The notes below the pieces were generated by a model. The model did no database searches. It saw only the letters and a list, made by a program, of their open reading frames with translations, and was not told the DNA's origin. A stretch of DNA of 64,000 bases from Motacilla alba alba. Its lineage: Eukaryota > Chordata > Aves > Passeriformes > Motacillidae. Every line of letters starts with the position of its first letter. Position 1 is the stretch's first letter. The DNA lies in contig NC_052031.1 of NCBI RefSeq assembly GCF_015832195.1, positions 6,821,850 to 6,885,849 of the forward strand, in the 5' to 3' direction. This document shows, piece by piece, positions 45,401 to 58,093 of this stretch. The translations under genes and the position numbers were made by a program.

Positions 45401-47814
45401 AAGAAACTGTGGCATCACAAGAGCATGAGGAAATACTGGCTGATTAAAACCAGGGTAAGAAATGACAGCGAAAGTGTTTGTCTTTTTTTTTTTTTTCCCT
45501 CATTTCAGAATTCACAATGAAGTGGCTGGTAAAATGGGACCAGTTGGTTCAGCCCCGCTTGGGCTGAATATGATGTTTAATGTGCTGAAACTACTTCCAC
45601 TGGCAAACTTTAGTGTGATAATTTAATTTCTCATGTAAAGCACATCTCACAGCATGGCTTTTTTCCCTACCTCCCTCTGTTTTGCCAAAGTAAAATAAGT
45701 TTGGACTATTGTTGGCTTTCTTTGCATTGTTTTTTTGTCTTTTTCCTCTCATTAATATACAAGAGGTATTAAATAGTAATGATGCCAGTATTGACCTCTG
45801 CTGTGCCTTGCTGTTTGCTCATTTTTGCTTCAAGGAGCAGATGTTCTCTGTCTTTGTTTTCTGTTGCCAAATGGGGACTTTGCCCCTTTAACCTTTGATA
45901 AGGTGCTTTAATAATCTCTGATGTGAGATTTTATCAAAAGCCAAGTAAATCATACCTGCCTGGCAGCTTCTTTTAAACATTCCCTTCGTGGTTTACAGCA
46001 GTTCAAGAAAGCGCAGTTTCCTCTGTGTTTTTGCAGGCTGTGTTTATCCCCTGCACCCAGCTGAGCATCCTCCATGGAAGGGGCACCCATGGCAGGGCTC
46101 CTGGGGTTCTGCTCCTGGATGATGCCCCAGCACCAGTCCCTTGCCAGCCTCCACCATGCAGCAGTCAAACAGGGTGATGCTGCCTATCAGTGATCAATGG
46201 GGTCTGACTAGACTCCCCTGGACCCCATTTTCCATCAATTGCTGATGTGGGGTGGGGAGGGTGGTGTGTACACACCTGCTGCTGGGGTCTTGGTGCTTGC
46301 TCCCTTTCTGTGTGCCCAGAGAGGGGCTCCTGGCTGCTTTTGCACCAGCAGTTAAACACCACTGTGCTATAAAGCTGCTCTGAAGAGGCACCCTCACAAC
46401 ATCTGTCTCTTCCTCATCCCTTTTGCAGCATTTCATTCTTTGCTCCTGCACTTGGCCACCCCAAAAGCTACAAGGGAAAGTCCGCTTCTCAGTTTCTATT
46501 TGGTTTTTTTTGCCCAGACACCTACATGGCTTGTACAAGCAGCCACCAGCCCTGGGCTGGGCTGGTGAGGGCTCTCCCCAGGGCGGGCAGGCTGAGTTGT
46601 ACCTCAGGTGGAAGCATGCCTGGCTCTGGGAAGCCTTGTGGGCAGTTTGGGAAGGTGGCATTTTGTGTCTGAGATGTGCCCGTGTGCTCTCCCACAGCCT
46701 CTTGCAGCATTAGAGGTGACTTCTGCTGAACCCCTCTTGGATTTACACACATCTCTGCAAAACTGTACTGGATTTGGTATTCCCACCCTGCCTTTGGGTG
46801 GGAATACCACCCTGCCTTGGCCTATCACATCCTCATGGTGTCACACGTGGGGGAAACATTTCATCATCGAGCTCCTTTGTTCTGCCAGTCTGGGGCAGCA
46901 GGCGCGGCACAGCTGCTCTTTGTTACTGGCCACCACACAGGAAATAAAACAATCACACGGGGCTTGGTGAGGCAGCAGCCTCTGCCACACTGCCCAGCCT
47001 ATGTGGGAGCCACCTCCTTCCAGCTCCAGACCTGGAAGTTCACCTGTGCTGACAGCTGGGGACAAGCCCCGTTCCTTGCAGTGCCCACCAGAATGCTCCT
47101 TGTGTCCTTCTCCTTTTGCAGGGTTTTGTGTCCCTCAGCCACATCCCACCACACTGAGCCTGGGCATCCCCAAGCATTTCCCACTTCCTTTGGCAGGGAT
47201 GTGCCCTGGGCACAGCTGCTCCTGCAGTGTGGATGGCAGGGGCACAACCCCATCATCACCTTTGGTCCCAAGCACAGCCCGTGCTTTTCTCTGCCGCGGT
47301 TTTCCCAAGGCTGGAGCCTGTCAATAATCCAGGAGTGTCCCCTCCTGCCCAGCTCTGCTCTCTGCTCCCTCTCTTTGTTTCAGAATGAGCTGTGTGGTTC
47401 TGCCAGCCAGAGCTGCAGCCATGCAATACAGGCTCCCTTGGGATGAGCCTCCGACTTCCTAAATTACTGTCTGGAGCGAAGGGTGCAGCCGAGCTGAGCC
47501 AGCAATCCTATTCCAGCTGCTGGCACTTGCCAAAACATCTGCCTGCCTGTGCTGTGCTTGTTGATGGAGCTGTGAGCAGCTCCCAGCATGTCATTTGGGA
47601 ATATAAATTGAGTTCCTCTGAGCTGGAACCACCTGCTCCAGATAATTTCTCTGGCAAGGAGTCTTCTTATTCTCCATCCTGGATTTTCCTGCTTTCCTCT
47701 GCTGCCAGCCCTGTGCAGTAGCTGGAGGGATAGGTGGGAATTTAGGTGAATCCAGAGGGGAAATGTCCTGCTGCCAAAGCACAGCAGAGGGCAAATGTGC
47801 TGTTTAAACCAAAG
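42491..47814. other. Gene-poor intergenic stretch
   Basis: No conserved exons recognised. It contains a 208-codon minus-strand frame (44256-43630), a 209-codon plus-strand frame (46817-47446) and a perfect inverted repeat (46776-46808). Each is treated separately. Base composition rises towards GC after 46 kb. Confidence 0.5.
46776..46808. repeat. Perfect 13-bp inverted repeat with 7-nt loop
   Basis: Arms GGTATTCCCACCC (46776-46788) and GGGTGGGAATACC (46796-46808) are exact reverse complements around TGCCTTT. The following bases (ACCCTGCCTT) repeat part of the arm and loop, suggesting a local duplication. No known element is tied to it. Confidence 0.95.
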
Positions 47815-47995
47815 AATTTCAGAATCCCTGACTGGTTTGAGTTGGAAGGGACCTTTAAAGTTCATCCGGTCCAAACCCCTGCCATGGACAGGGACAACTT
47901 CTGATATATTGAGTTGCTCAAGGCCACCCTGGCCTTGAACACTTCCAGAGATGGGGCACCCACAGCTTTTTGAGATGCCAGGCACTTCTTGATGC
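47815..47995 (-). mobile_element. CR1 LINE 3' fragment
   Basis: The plus strand reads GAGTTGGAAGGGACCTTTAA, GGTCCAAACCCCTGCCATGG and TTCCAGAGATGGGGCACCCA, a reversed CR1 3' UTR. It is responsible for part of a 258-codon minus-strand frame in this region. Confidence 0.93.
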
Positions 47996-49878
47996 TGAAC
48001 TAAGGCTGCTGGGATGCACAAGCAGGGAAACAAACAGCTCCCCAGGAAAACAGGTAGCTGTTGCAAGGAGCAAACCTGCTGGCTCTGCCTGCTGGAAAGC
48101 ATTGGTGTGGGAATGAAGGATGCTGCTGCTCCCAGCTTCCCTTTTCCCTCACTGGGGTGACATGCAGCTAGCCCTCCAGGTCTGTCCCTGTCCCTTCTCC
48201 TTCTTCTGACCCAGCAGTATCCATTAGATGAGCATGTCATTAGGATCCCCTAAACACACCTGAACTGATGTCTGTCAAAACAGAGCTGAATCCCACCCAG
48301 AATTGTGCCAACCAGGCCCTTAAAACTTGAGCAAATGGGGAAAAGTGGTTTATATGGGAAACAGGTGTAAAGTCAGCAAAGTGCTCTCAGAGCTGTAGGT
48401 GGGGTGCCCTGGAAGAGACCAGGTGTGCCCAATACCACCTCTCATCTCCTCGGGCATAACCACTGTGCAATGGTGTGTTTTCCCCGTTGGAAAAGCAAAA
48501 ATAAACCAAACCCAAGCCCCCAAGCAGGGGCTGGGTGGTTTGATCTCCTTGAGGGGTTGGATGTGAGTGTGTTGCCATAACAGTCTCACAGCAGAGGAGG
48601 CACTGAAACATCTCTCCTGCTCCCAGTCCAAGCCAGCAGCAGGAATGAGGATTGCCAAGCCCACGGGCAGTGGCTCCCCCAAGAAACTCCTGGAAAGCCC
48701 CTGATTTACATGCAAAGGCTGTTTCAATGGAGTGATGGATCCTTGGAGCTGCCAGGAGGTGAGACTCCTCTGGTGGGACTGACTGGGATGTGGGGGTGGA
48801 TGGAGGAGGGTGTCAGGGCTCCCCATATCTCTGTACCCCCAAATGCAGCCCTGCACTTATGTAATGTGGTGCTCCACATTCTCCTAAAGGGCTTTCCCCC
48901 AGCATTTAAAAGTAAAACCCACAAAATCTCACAGGGAGAGAAACAATCACACATTAAGTCTTCCCATTTTTCCATTTCTTTCCCATTCCCTGCATCCCGC
49001 TGCTCCTCCTCCCCTCTCTGCAGCCAGATTTGAGTGTGTTTTCCCAGGACTTGTGCCCAGCATCGGCATTAAGTAAATTCTCCACAGCAGCATCTGCCTT
49101 TGCAGGACCTCACGCTTGGACAGCGGGATAAGGCTGTGGAAAGGGGCAAATGTTCCTTTGGAGCGGCCTGGGGCTCCCTGGGGAGACAATCCCTGCAGGT
49201 GAGGTATTTCCCTGTGCAGGCAGGAAGGCAAAGCCGGCTGATGGGCAGCGCCTGGGGGAAGCGAAGAACAGCAGCCAGCCCCCGTGCCGGCTGCTTTGAT
49301 TTCCAGAAAGGCAATTAACACCCGCCCGGTGCAGCTCCATTCCAGAGAGCAGAGCAGCAGGAAATAGCTGCTCTTCCCAAATGCAAAGCATTGCCCCAAG
49401 CCCCGTCTGCTGCCAGCTTGAGTGATCCCTGTGGAGCCCAAGGAGTCACAGCAGAGCCAAGGCTGAGCGCTGTTTTTAACTCGGTTTTTGATTTAATCCA
49501 AGCTGCAGAGCTGCCTCTCGCTATGACCAATATCCTTAGCACTATCCATACAGCTGGAGTGTAACCGATGGGTCAGGGAATAGATGTGTGCTCCAAAAAG
49601 TGGAGTTTCTCCACTTTACTTTAGGGTTGGTTTGGTCAGGGTGGCTCTGCACAAGCTGCTGTGGATGTGGGAGCATGAGGAGTGGAGGCGGGATGGGTGG
49701 GTTGCAGCAGAGGAACAGGGAGCTGGGGCTGCTCTGCTGGTGCCACTGAAACTGCCTCCAAACATCAGCTTCATGTGCACCTCCTGACACTCAGCAGGTA
49801 ACACTGGGGCCAAAGAAGTGGGCCCTTCCCATTCCTGCCAGTTTGGATAAAATCTATAGGCACCAGAATGTCTCTTGT

Positions 49879-50100
49879 TCATAGAATCACAGAATGGTTT
49901 GGGTTGGAAGGCACCTTTAGAAGTCACCTGGTTCCAAACCCCCTGCCATAAACAGGGACATCTTCAACTAAATCCGGTTGTTCAGAGCTCCAACAAACCT
50001 GACTGTGAATGTTTCCAGGGATGGGGCATGTAGCACCTCTCTGGGCAACCTCTTGCAGGATTTCATCACTTTCATTGCAGAAAATATTTCCCATCCCCAA
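49879..50100 (-). mobile_element. CR1 LINE 3' fragment
   Basis: The 3' end at 49879 shows two octamers in reverse (CATAGAATCACAGAATGG), followed by GGGTTGGAAGGCACCTTTAG and CCAGGGATGGGGCATGTAGC. Element orientation is minus. Confidence 0.96.
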
Positions 50101-50274
50101 GGTGATCTTTGTGGTGCACAACACAGGTGGTCATGGTGGTCCTGCACTGCTGGTGGTGCCATCTTGCATTGCACCCTCAGCATCCCAGCTGGGTGGGACC
50201 ATTGGCATGACAGGGATGGGTAGGGTTGGATCCAAGGGAAACCCCACTCTCAGGGGATGCCTGCAGTGCTCATG

Positions 50275-50830
50275 AGAGTCCAGATATCTCATTAAGTGAG
50301 TCAACCGCTCCTAGAAGCAAATACTGTGGGCAGTTTTGGGCACCAGAATATAAGAAAGATGTTAAACTGTTAAAGAGTGTGCAAAGGAAGGCCATGAGGA
50401 TGGTGAAGGGTCTGAAGGGGGAAGCTGTTTGTGTAGGGGCTGAGGTCACTTGGTTTGTTCAGCCTGGAGAAAGTTGGGACTGAGAGGAGACCTCATTGTG
50501 CTCTTCAACATCCTTGTGAGGGGAAGAGGAGGGGCAGGCATTGAACTCTTCTCTGTGGTGACAGTGACAACACTGGAGGGAATGGCCTGAAGTTGTGTCA
50601 GGGGAGGTTTAGGTTGGATGCTAGAAGAGGTTCTTCACCCAGAGGGTGGTTGGGCACTGGAAGAGGCTCCCCAGGGCAGTGGTCACAGCATTGAGCCTGA
50701 CAGAGTTCAAGAAATGTTTGGACAATGCTCTCAGGCACAGGGTGTGACCCTTGGGCTGTCCTGTGCAGGGCCAGGAGCTGGACTTGATAATCCTTGTGGG
50801 TCCCTTCCAACTCAGCATATTCTGTGATAA
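50275..50830 (+). mobile_element. CR1 LINE with remnant of ORF2 C-terminus
   Basis: Plus-strand CR1. The decayed ORF2 end is visible as CGQFWAPEYKKDVKLLKSVQ followed by RKAMRMVKGL. The 3' UTR then runs to ATTCTGTG at about 50819. Its truncated 5' side lies close to the 5' side of the oppositely oriented CR1 at 49879-50100, so the two fragments are head to head. Confidence 0.95.
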
Positions 50831-51719
50831 TATTTTAGAGATGATCTTGAACAGGAGACAATATTCCAGTGAGTTATAGACCGAGGAGGCACAGTTCGGG
50901 GTAGAAAATTGCTTATAAGTTCAGCCATTTAGGATATCAGCATTAGTTTTGCTTCTAAAACTTCCCAAGTGTGAGCAAGAATCACCTCACCCACCCACAC
51001 TCACTAAATATTTAGTCATTTTTAACAAGTTAAACAAAGCCCTTTGATTGGATTTATGCTAATGGCTCCTCCGTAGGCATTTCTGATTCATTTACATTTC
51101 ATTTTAAAATTGCCTGTGTACACTGCTGATTCTCACCAACACCATTAGCAGATAAAAGGAACAAGCAACGGGTCACAGACGCCACAAGATGGCAATAGTT
51201 GAAGAGCAATTTGTTTCTGGAGGAAGAGATCTGGGGTTCGGCAGCGAACCCTGCCCGGGAGGGCAGCACTGCTGTGCATTAGCCTTGGCACTCGCACAGG
51301 GGTCTGTGGCCCACCAAAGCAGAGTAGTTCGTGGGTGGGTGGGTTCACCTCCCCCCCTCTGAGGAGGATGGAGAACGTGGGAGAGCTGCTCAAGGTCGGC
51401 CCAGCAGTATTCTGCCTCATGGCTTCAAGGACCAAAATTTGCAGCATGAAGCAGAGAGGGCTTGCACGCCCCGACACGGAGCCTCTGAGCCCTGGTTCTG
51501 TGTGCCAAGGTGGGGTTTTGCTGGGTCAGAGCCTCCCAGGGGTGTTGAATCTGCAGCACCTGATTTGCCAGGTCAGGAGAAGAGGTCTCAGCCCCACAGC
51601 ACCCCTAGATCCAGCACAGAGGTGTTTCAGTGGATGGGAGTGTCTCTGACTCCATGACAGGGTAAAATCTGGGTGAGACAGGCTGCCACCTGATTATTCT
51701 TCAAATGGTGTTAGATCTT

Positions 51720-52260
51720 CTATGACCTGCAAGCCACAGCAATGGGGTTCAGGGCGTCTTTAAGGCTTTTGATATGGTCATTCCCCATCACTTTGGCCTT
51801 GAGATGGAGAGGCATGAGTTTGATGGAGGGGCTGTTAGGTGGATAAGGAACTGGCTGGATGGTCATGTCCAAAGTCTTTGGTCAAACATCTCATGTCCAC
51901 GTGGAAAGCAGTAAGGAGTGGTGTTCCTTAAGGGCTTGTACCAAAACTATTTAATATTGTTCTCAGCAACACAGGCAGTGGTTTCTAGAGCACCCTCAGC
52001 AGGTTTGAAGCTGACACCAGGCTGAGTGGTGCTGCTGGTGTGCTGGAGGGAAGGGATGCCTTCCAGGGGGACTTGCACAGGCTCGAGGAGTGGGTTCTTG
52101 TGAACCTCATGAGGTTCAACAAGGCCCAGTGCAAGGTCCTACATCTGGGTCAGGGCAATCCCCAGGGGCACAATCCCACTGGGATGGGTGCTGGGGGCCT
52201 GCACGAGGCAGGAATCTCCACTGCTCCAAGGCCTCTCCAAAGGGACTTTAAATGAGAGGT
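51720..52260 (+). mobile_element. CR1 LINE ORF2 fragment
   Basis: Plus-strand remnant of CR1 reverse transcriptase. The decayed frame reads LHRLEEWVLVNLMRFNKAQC and KVLHLGQGNPQG. Upstream, KAFDMVIPHH-like and GWMVM-like pieces match the preceding ORF2 region with frameshifts. It lacks the 3' octamer end. Confidence 0.88.
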
Positions 52261-54904
52261 GGGAGATGATGCACCAAGCTCAGTGCAAGGCAGCAGAGGA
52301 GCCTTGTGGGAGCCCATTTGTAATGAATGTTGAATGTAAAGTCTATGTTAAGGCACTGGGGTTTGGCACTCTATGCTGTCCAGGAGATGAAGCTGGGAAC
52401 ATGAAGCCCTGATGAGCAGAGGATCTAGGAAGTGGAGGTCTCGGAGCAGCGCTCCATCTCTGTGGGATGCAGCACATGCACTGCCATTCCTTGGGGGCTG
52501 GCAGCAGCGCCTGGGTGTGTAGGGTGGCCATGGGCTGCTCAAGAGCCTCTGTCTGTGTTTTAGCCCCGGGGGAAGGAGTGAAGGCAGCATCCCCAGGCAG
52601 GATGGGACTACGTGGCGTCAGATCACGTGTGGTGCCCTGGACCAGAGGGACAGAAAGGACAAATCCACAGCGAGTCATCAGCTGTCACTGATGCTGCTCT
52701 GTTGTCCAGCCAGACCGTGGTGATTGGGCAAATTTTATGCAGGCAAAGGTTACTTCTAACCCTGAGGCAAACCCCATTCCCTGCAGGGTGTCCAGCCCAG
52801 TCTTGGCTCTCCTTACAGCATCAGGGCAGTACATGAAGGGTGGATGGAGGTGCAGGAAGTGGATACCCCACTGGTGCAGCCAGCATCAGACCAGGGAGGT
52901 GGAGATCTGTCAGATTTGAGGATGGAGCCATCACCAGGAAAACAAAGGGTGGATGATGTCACCACTGTCACCAGCCAAAAAGTGAGGCAGGGCCTACCAC
53001 AGCTGCGTCAGGAGGCAGGGATGTGGAAGTGGGGAGAGCTGGGCACTGAGGGCCAGTGCAGGAACTTGGGAAAAGGGAAATCAGGAGGGAGCAGAGGTCC
53101 AGCTAAGAGCAGAGCAGTTTACACACATCCCCTGTGCCGCGATGAATGGAGACATGAGATACAGTCGGTGAATCCTGAAATCTCTCGGGATTAAATGATT
53201 ACATTAATCTTTGCTTTCTCTAAGCCGTGGTAATGGCAGTAGCCACATGCTGGTTCCAGTCCAGATCCATCCCTGCTAACTTCCTGGGGACTCCTTGGGG
53301 AGCTGGCACGGGCTCAACACTGTCCTGACACACAAATGCCCCCCTCCTCCTTCTCTAGCTGACACCCCTTTCACTGATGTCTCCAGGGCAGTGCTGGGCA
53401 TGGGGCAAAAGCAGAGCAGGGATCCTGTGGTGTGGAGCATTGCTGCCAGTGAGGTTTTTTAATGTCTCCTGGACTGATTTCCTTTGCTGGAGTGCACATG
53501 CAGTCTGTATGATTTGCTGAACCATCCTGGGGCAGGAAAGATCCTCCAGGCCACCTGAGGGTCAGTGGATGGCAGAACTATGGGGGTTGGCCTTTTCCAT
53601 CCACCCCAACCTGAAAATGACATTTCTCCTGGGTGTGCTGGTGGTGGACATGGCCAGGGGACATCTCTGCCCATGGTGAGGGTTGCCACTCCAAGGTGGC
53701 CCTGTGGCTGGGGTCCAGCAGGAGCCATGGGCCACCATGGTACTCTCACCTGTCTCTTTCTGGGCAGAGGAGGATGAAGCTCTTCACCCCATGCTTGTTG
53801 GTAGCTTCAGGGGCAACGGTGGTGTTGTGAACACTTTAACGTGAAGTTACTGCCCTTGTTATCAGCTGGGTGTAACAACATATGCATGGAGGGGGTAGAA
53901 AAAGCTGACGGAATTATTTCGGGTTTTTTAAAACCCAGAATTGATGTTTACACACCGGAGCTAAATTATTTATATACATAATGTTATAGGTTTCACATCA
54001 GTGGCTTTTATTAGCAGTCGGCAGATGAGAAATCATACCTGACCTACTTGTACAAATTCCTCTTGTGCCTCTCTGTGATGACAGCGTGGCAGGAGGGAGT
54101 GAAGGTGCTTACCCCAGCCCAGCTGCAGGGATGCTCAAGCAGTGGGAGAGCCAGTGCAGGGAGAAGAGGTATCTCAGCACCTTCTACAAGGCATTTTGCT
54201 GCTTTAGGTAGGGGGAGAACATGCACAAGGGGGTTATTTTTGAAAAGTCTTGCAAAATGCTGGCAAGATCTGTTTCTCTAGGAGGATGTGGCCCCATGGT
54301 TTTTTTTACGAGGACCGTGCCCCCTCCCTTCCTCAGGGAAGGAGAAATGTGCTTCCCAGCGAGGCCTCAGCAGAGGGGAGGCTTTTTGGGGAGACGGTTT
54401 CTCTAGAGGAGGGGTGGCTGCATCAGGACCACCCATCCCCAAACCACTCTGATGTGACAGAGTGTGTTTCCCCCGAAAGACTCAGCCAGCCGTTTCTAAA
54501 CCAACATGTCACAGGCACTTGAGATGACTTTCTTCTTGTCTCGCAATTAATGCATTTTTTATAAAGCCCAGGCTCCAGTTTCCTTTCATGTTACCAGGAG
54601 GATATCCTTTTTCCTCTTCAGCTTCAGAAGGATTTTTTTCACCCCAAGTATTAATCTCCAGTGTCCTGTACACAGGACAGAGGGATGCACTGGGCAGGCA
54701 AGGAAGCAGGAGCGTGGCTGGAGCTCAGGTGTGGGTGCTGGCAGAGTCACTTGCTCCATCCCAAAGCTGTTCCAACAGGTGAACCTGCAGCCTGGCAGCA
54801 GCACGTGCTGGTGGCTCTGCAGCACAGATGAGATTTGGTGCCATGCAGATCACAGCACACAGGAACATTTCTTGCTCATAATTGTACCTTAAACTCAATT
54901 TAAG
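52261..54904. other. Intergenic sequence
   Basis: GC-moderate sequence between CR1 copies. No exon, RNA gene or clear repeat recognised. Open frames are short. Confidence 0.5.
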
Positions 54905-55525
54905 GTGCTCCACTTAAATGTTGCAAGGAACAGTGTATTAACCTGGTCCCTGTTTTTTAAAACACAAGCCAAACAAAGCCACGCTTTAAACATCCTGGCC
55001 TGTATCAGCAGGACCAAGACAGTGATTGTCCCCCTGAACTTGGCACTCATAAGGTCACACCTTGAATCCTGGGGACACAAATTTGGAGTTCCCCACTACA
55101 ACAAAGACATTGAGGTGCTGGAGCATGTCCAGAGAAGGGAGAACAGAGCTGGGGGGCTCAGCCCAGAGAAAAGGAAACCTTAGAGTGGCTTAAACTTAGA
55201 GTGACTTAAACCTCAATACTTAAAGGAGGCTTCTAAGAAAGAGAGGGACTTTTTACCAGAGCCTGGTAAAACAAGGGGCAGAAGTTTTAAACTAAAAGAG
55301 GCTTAGATTTACATTAGCTATTAAGAAAAACAGTATTACAATGACATTTGGTTAACAGTGAGGCTCTGTGACAGGTTGCCCAGAGAAGCTGTGGATGCTC
55401 CACCCCTGGAGTGTTCAAGACCAGTTTGGACGGGGCTTTGGCCAACCTCATCTTGAGCAAGATGCTCCTGCCCACGGCAGGGGTTGGAGCTTTCAAGGTC
55501 CCTTCTAACCTAAACCGATCTGTGC
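54905..55525 (+). mobile_element. CR1 LINE 3' fragment
   Basis: Contains the decayed ORF2 end ([36 protein letters not shown]) and the typical 3' UTR, ending GGTCCCTTCTAACCTAAACC. A small tandem piece, CTTAGAGTG.CTTAAAC, occurs twice near 55183-55210. Confidence 0.93.
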
Positions 55526-56189
55526 CCGAGATGCTCCTTCAGCACCCCCCAGAGGGGACGGCCTGCACTGGCTCCCGTCACACCACGCGGATGCAGGATG
55601 AGCACCAAGCTCCAGCTGATCTGGGCAGCCACTGAAATTGTGAAGGAAGCTCTCGCTGGGACTTTTTACCAGCAGTGTCTCCATAGTGCTCCTTGTATAA
55701 AGGCAAAAAGGTGTGGTGAGCTGCTGCTCCACTTCACTTCACTGGCTCCTTGGAATTGATGGAAGATTACCAGGAACATGTTTTTGCAGGAAGTATTTTC
55801 TAAGGCTAAACATTTGATGAGGGTGTGATAATGAATTACCAAGCATATATCTTTGCAGCTACTCCAACCTGTGAGTATTGGTTTGTCCTTCCTGTGTGTT
55901 GTTTCCATAGAAGCAGAGCTTAACCTTTTAAGTGCAGATTATAAAGGCACCTAATTCAATTAAAATTAGACTTCCAGCATATCAGTTCGTAATACTCAAG
56001 AGTTATTACACGATTGGATATAGATGTTGTTGTGATTGGCAAGGCCAGTGTGGTTTCTGGCTGAGCCAGCTGGAAAAATAGCATCCTGGTGGTGACTTTC
56101 AGGGTTTTCCTATGTGCAGTCCACTGGTGGCAAAGTAATTCCTCTAAAATATGGGAATCCAGCATAGAACACAGGGACACACATGCAAT

Positions 56190-58031
56190 TAAAGTTATTT
56201 ATTGTAGGTTTTCTTTTCTGAACTGACAAAGAGGATTTCCCAGAGATCGGTAACACGACACAATGTTATACACCATTTCACAACTAGTCCCTTGTCGCTT
56301 TATTAAGAACATAGTAATTTAAAAATATCTAAATATTTACATATTAATAAAACATATATACAGAAGATTGAGACATTTTTACCTAAATATGGAATGATTT
56401 TTTTTTCTTCTCTCTAATAAACCCTATAAAAAGATTTCTGAAGAAAGTCTGAACAGTAGTCACAGTAAGTAAACACAAATGCAATCTTCCAAATTTACAA
56501 AACGTTGATTTCATTGCTGAAGGGTTACAACACAACGGACCGGAGCCCCCTGCCCAATGCAGGCAACTCCAAGCCATGAAGGAAGGAAAGACTCAAAATT
56601 TAAGGTTTGCAGTGCACATTCAATCTATTCCACAGTTTTAGAGAGAACATGGTCATTCCTAAAAGTCCATGGAAGGTGGGCAGGGAACAGCTGGGAGCCT
56701 GGTTTCTCAGGTGCCAAGAGAACAAACTGTTCACGTTGGCTTCAGTGTTATTTGTGGGTATTCTGTGACACCTGAGAAACAGGCATTAGGATTGTTAAAA
56801 AAGGAGGCTGAACATGTTGAAAACCATCCCACTCTGTAATAGCACTTCTGTTGAGACACTCAAAGGCCAAATAGTTTCCAAAAAATAAAAAAAGTACCTA
56901 AGATAAGATACACACAGGGAAAGGAAACACAATGGCAAAGGCTCTAGCAAGCTCTCCCTCGAATTGCAGGACACGTGCAATTGGTGATCAATAGGTGTTG
57001 CAGGTAAGACCTTCCAGATTTCTCTGTGACATTTTTAAAGTGAATTTAGTGCTGATGAAAGGTGCAGAAATGAAGGTTTGCAGAGAAGGCCGCACACGGT
57101 TTTACCTTAACCTTGACCTGACCCTTTCAGTGTCTAAGAGGGTAGTGCAATTTCTTGATCGATTCACTTGTCTTAACTGCTGAGATATCAATACAGTGCC
57201 AGTTGAAAGGTGACTTGTTTTTGTTAAATAGGTGAATATTGTTGCCAAGGACAGTGGCTGAAAAATCACAGTGAGCAGACCCTCTTCTTAGAAAACAGAA
57301 AATTAATACATTTTGAAATTGGGGGCAACAGTGAGGGGAAAACGACCACCTCCAGCAATCTGCACTACGAAGACGCTTAAGAGCCATCCCACCAGGACCA
57401 CGGAAGGGAAATTGTTTGAGGAATAGCTTCTCCTTGCTATAACTAAGAATCTGGGCACTGCTGTGAGAAATCCTGCTTTATTCCCTCCTAAACCCAGTAA
57501 GGAATTTTTATCAGAGCTGTGTGCGACTGGTCATTGGTACCGCAGCAGCCAGGAAAGGAAAAGTGGGTCTGCAGAATCAAAGAGCTTCACCAAGTCAGAT
57601 GCCCATTAAGCCCCCAGGGTTCATGGTGGAGAGAGAGGCCACCCTGGTCCCTGGGGACAGGGAGAATCACAACTTCTTCGTGGTTTAAGATGGGACACTG
57701 CTGGCAAACATACAAACATGTGGAAAAATACAATCATGGAGGAGAAACATAGGCAAGGGAACGACCTCAGAGTGGGTACCCCGCTAATTCAGTAATGCAT
57801 GGGATGCGGAGGAAATCATCTTAATTGAGATGAAGAACAATGAAGCGATCTGGTGGTTTCATTACTTGAGGTTACATGGAAAATGCATGGAAAAAACATA
57901 GACTTGTAAGAAAAACTGTACGGATGCCCATGTCTTGTAGTACACTGAAGTTCTCGTACTGAGCTTGCAGGAACATTACTCAAAGGAGAGGATGTTTCTA
58001 TCCGCTAAGAACACTGATGCAGATGTGAAAT
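56190..58031 (-). other. Probable 3' untranslated region of an unassigned minus-strand gene
   Basis: AT-rich sequence downstream of the stop codon at 58034-58032. AATAAA in minus-strand sense lies near 56198-56193, with another near 56302, giving a UTR of about 1.8 kb. No transposon is seen in it. It is interpreted with the terminal exon at 58032-58093. Confidence 0.4.
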
Positions 58032-58093
58032 TCAAACTGAAAAATCTGGGTTTGCATCTATCAGATGGTCTGTTGTGGTGTCGAAAAGGTTAC
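58032..58093 (-). CDS. Probable terminal coding exon of an unassigned gene
   Basis: On the minus strand a good acceptor (CTTTCTCCCTTCAG) is followed by a phase-1 entry. The frame reads NLFDTTTDHLIDANPDFSV and stops at TGA (58034-58032). The peptide is non-repetitive and polar. The phase matches the donor of the candidate exon at 62816-62866, so a direct join would give ...SLLQTGNLFDTTTDH.... Human gene order predicts BEND7 on this strand next to SEPHS1, but I could not match this C-terminus to BEND7 from memory, so no symbol is given. A chance acceptor is possible. Confidence 0.42.

Noticed and set aside
47464..48240. 258-codon minus-strand open frame
   Set aside because: Its middle is translated CR1 3' UTR (plus-strand 47815-47995). 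The rest has no similarity, so it is a chance frame.
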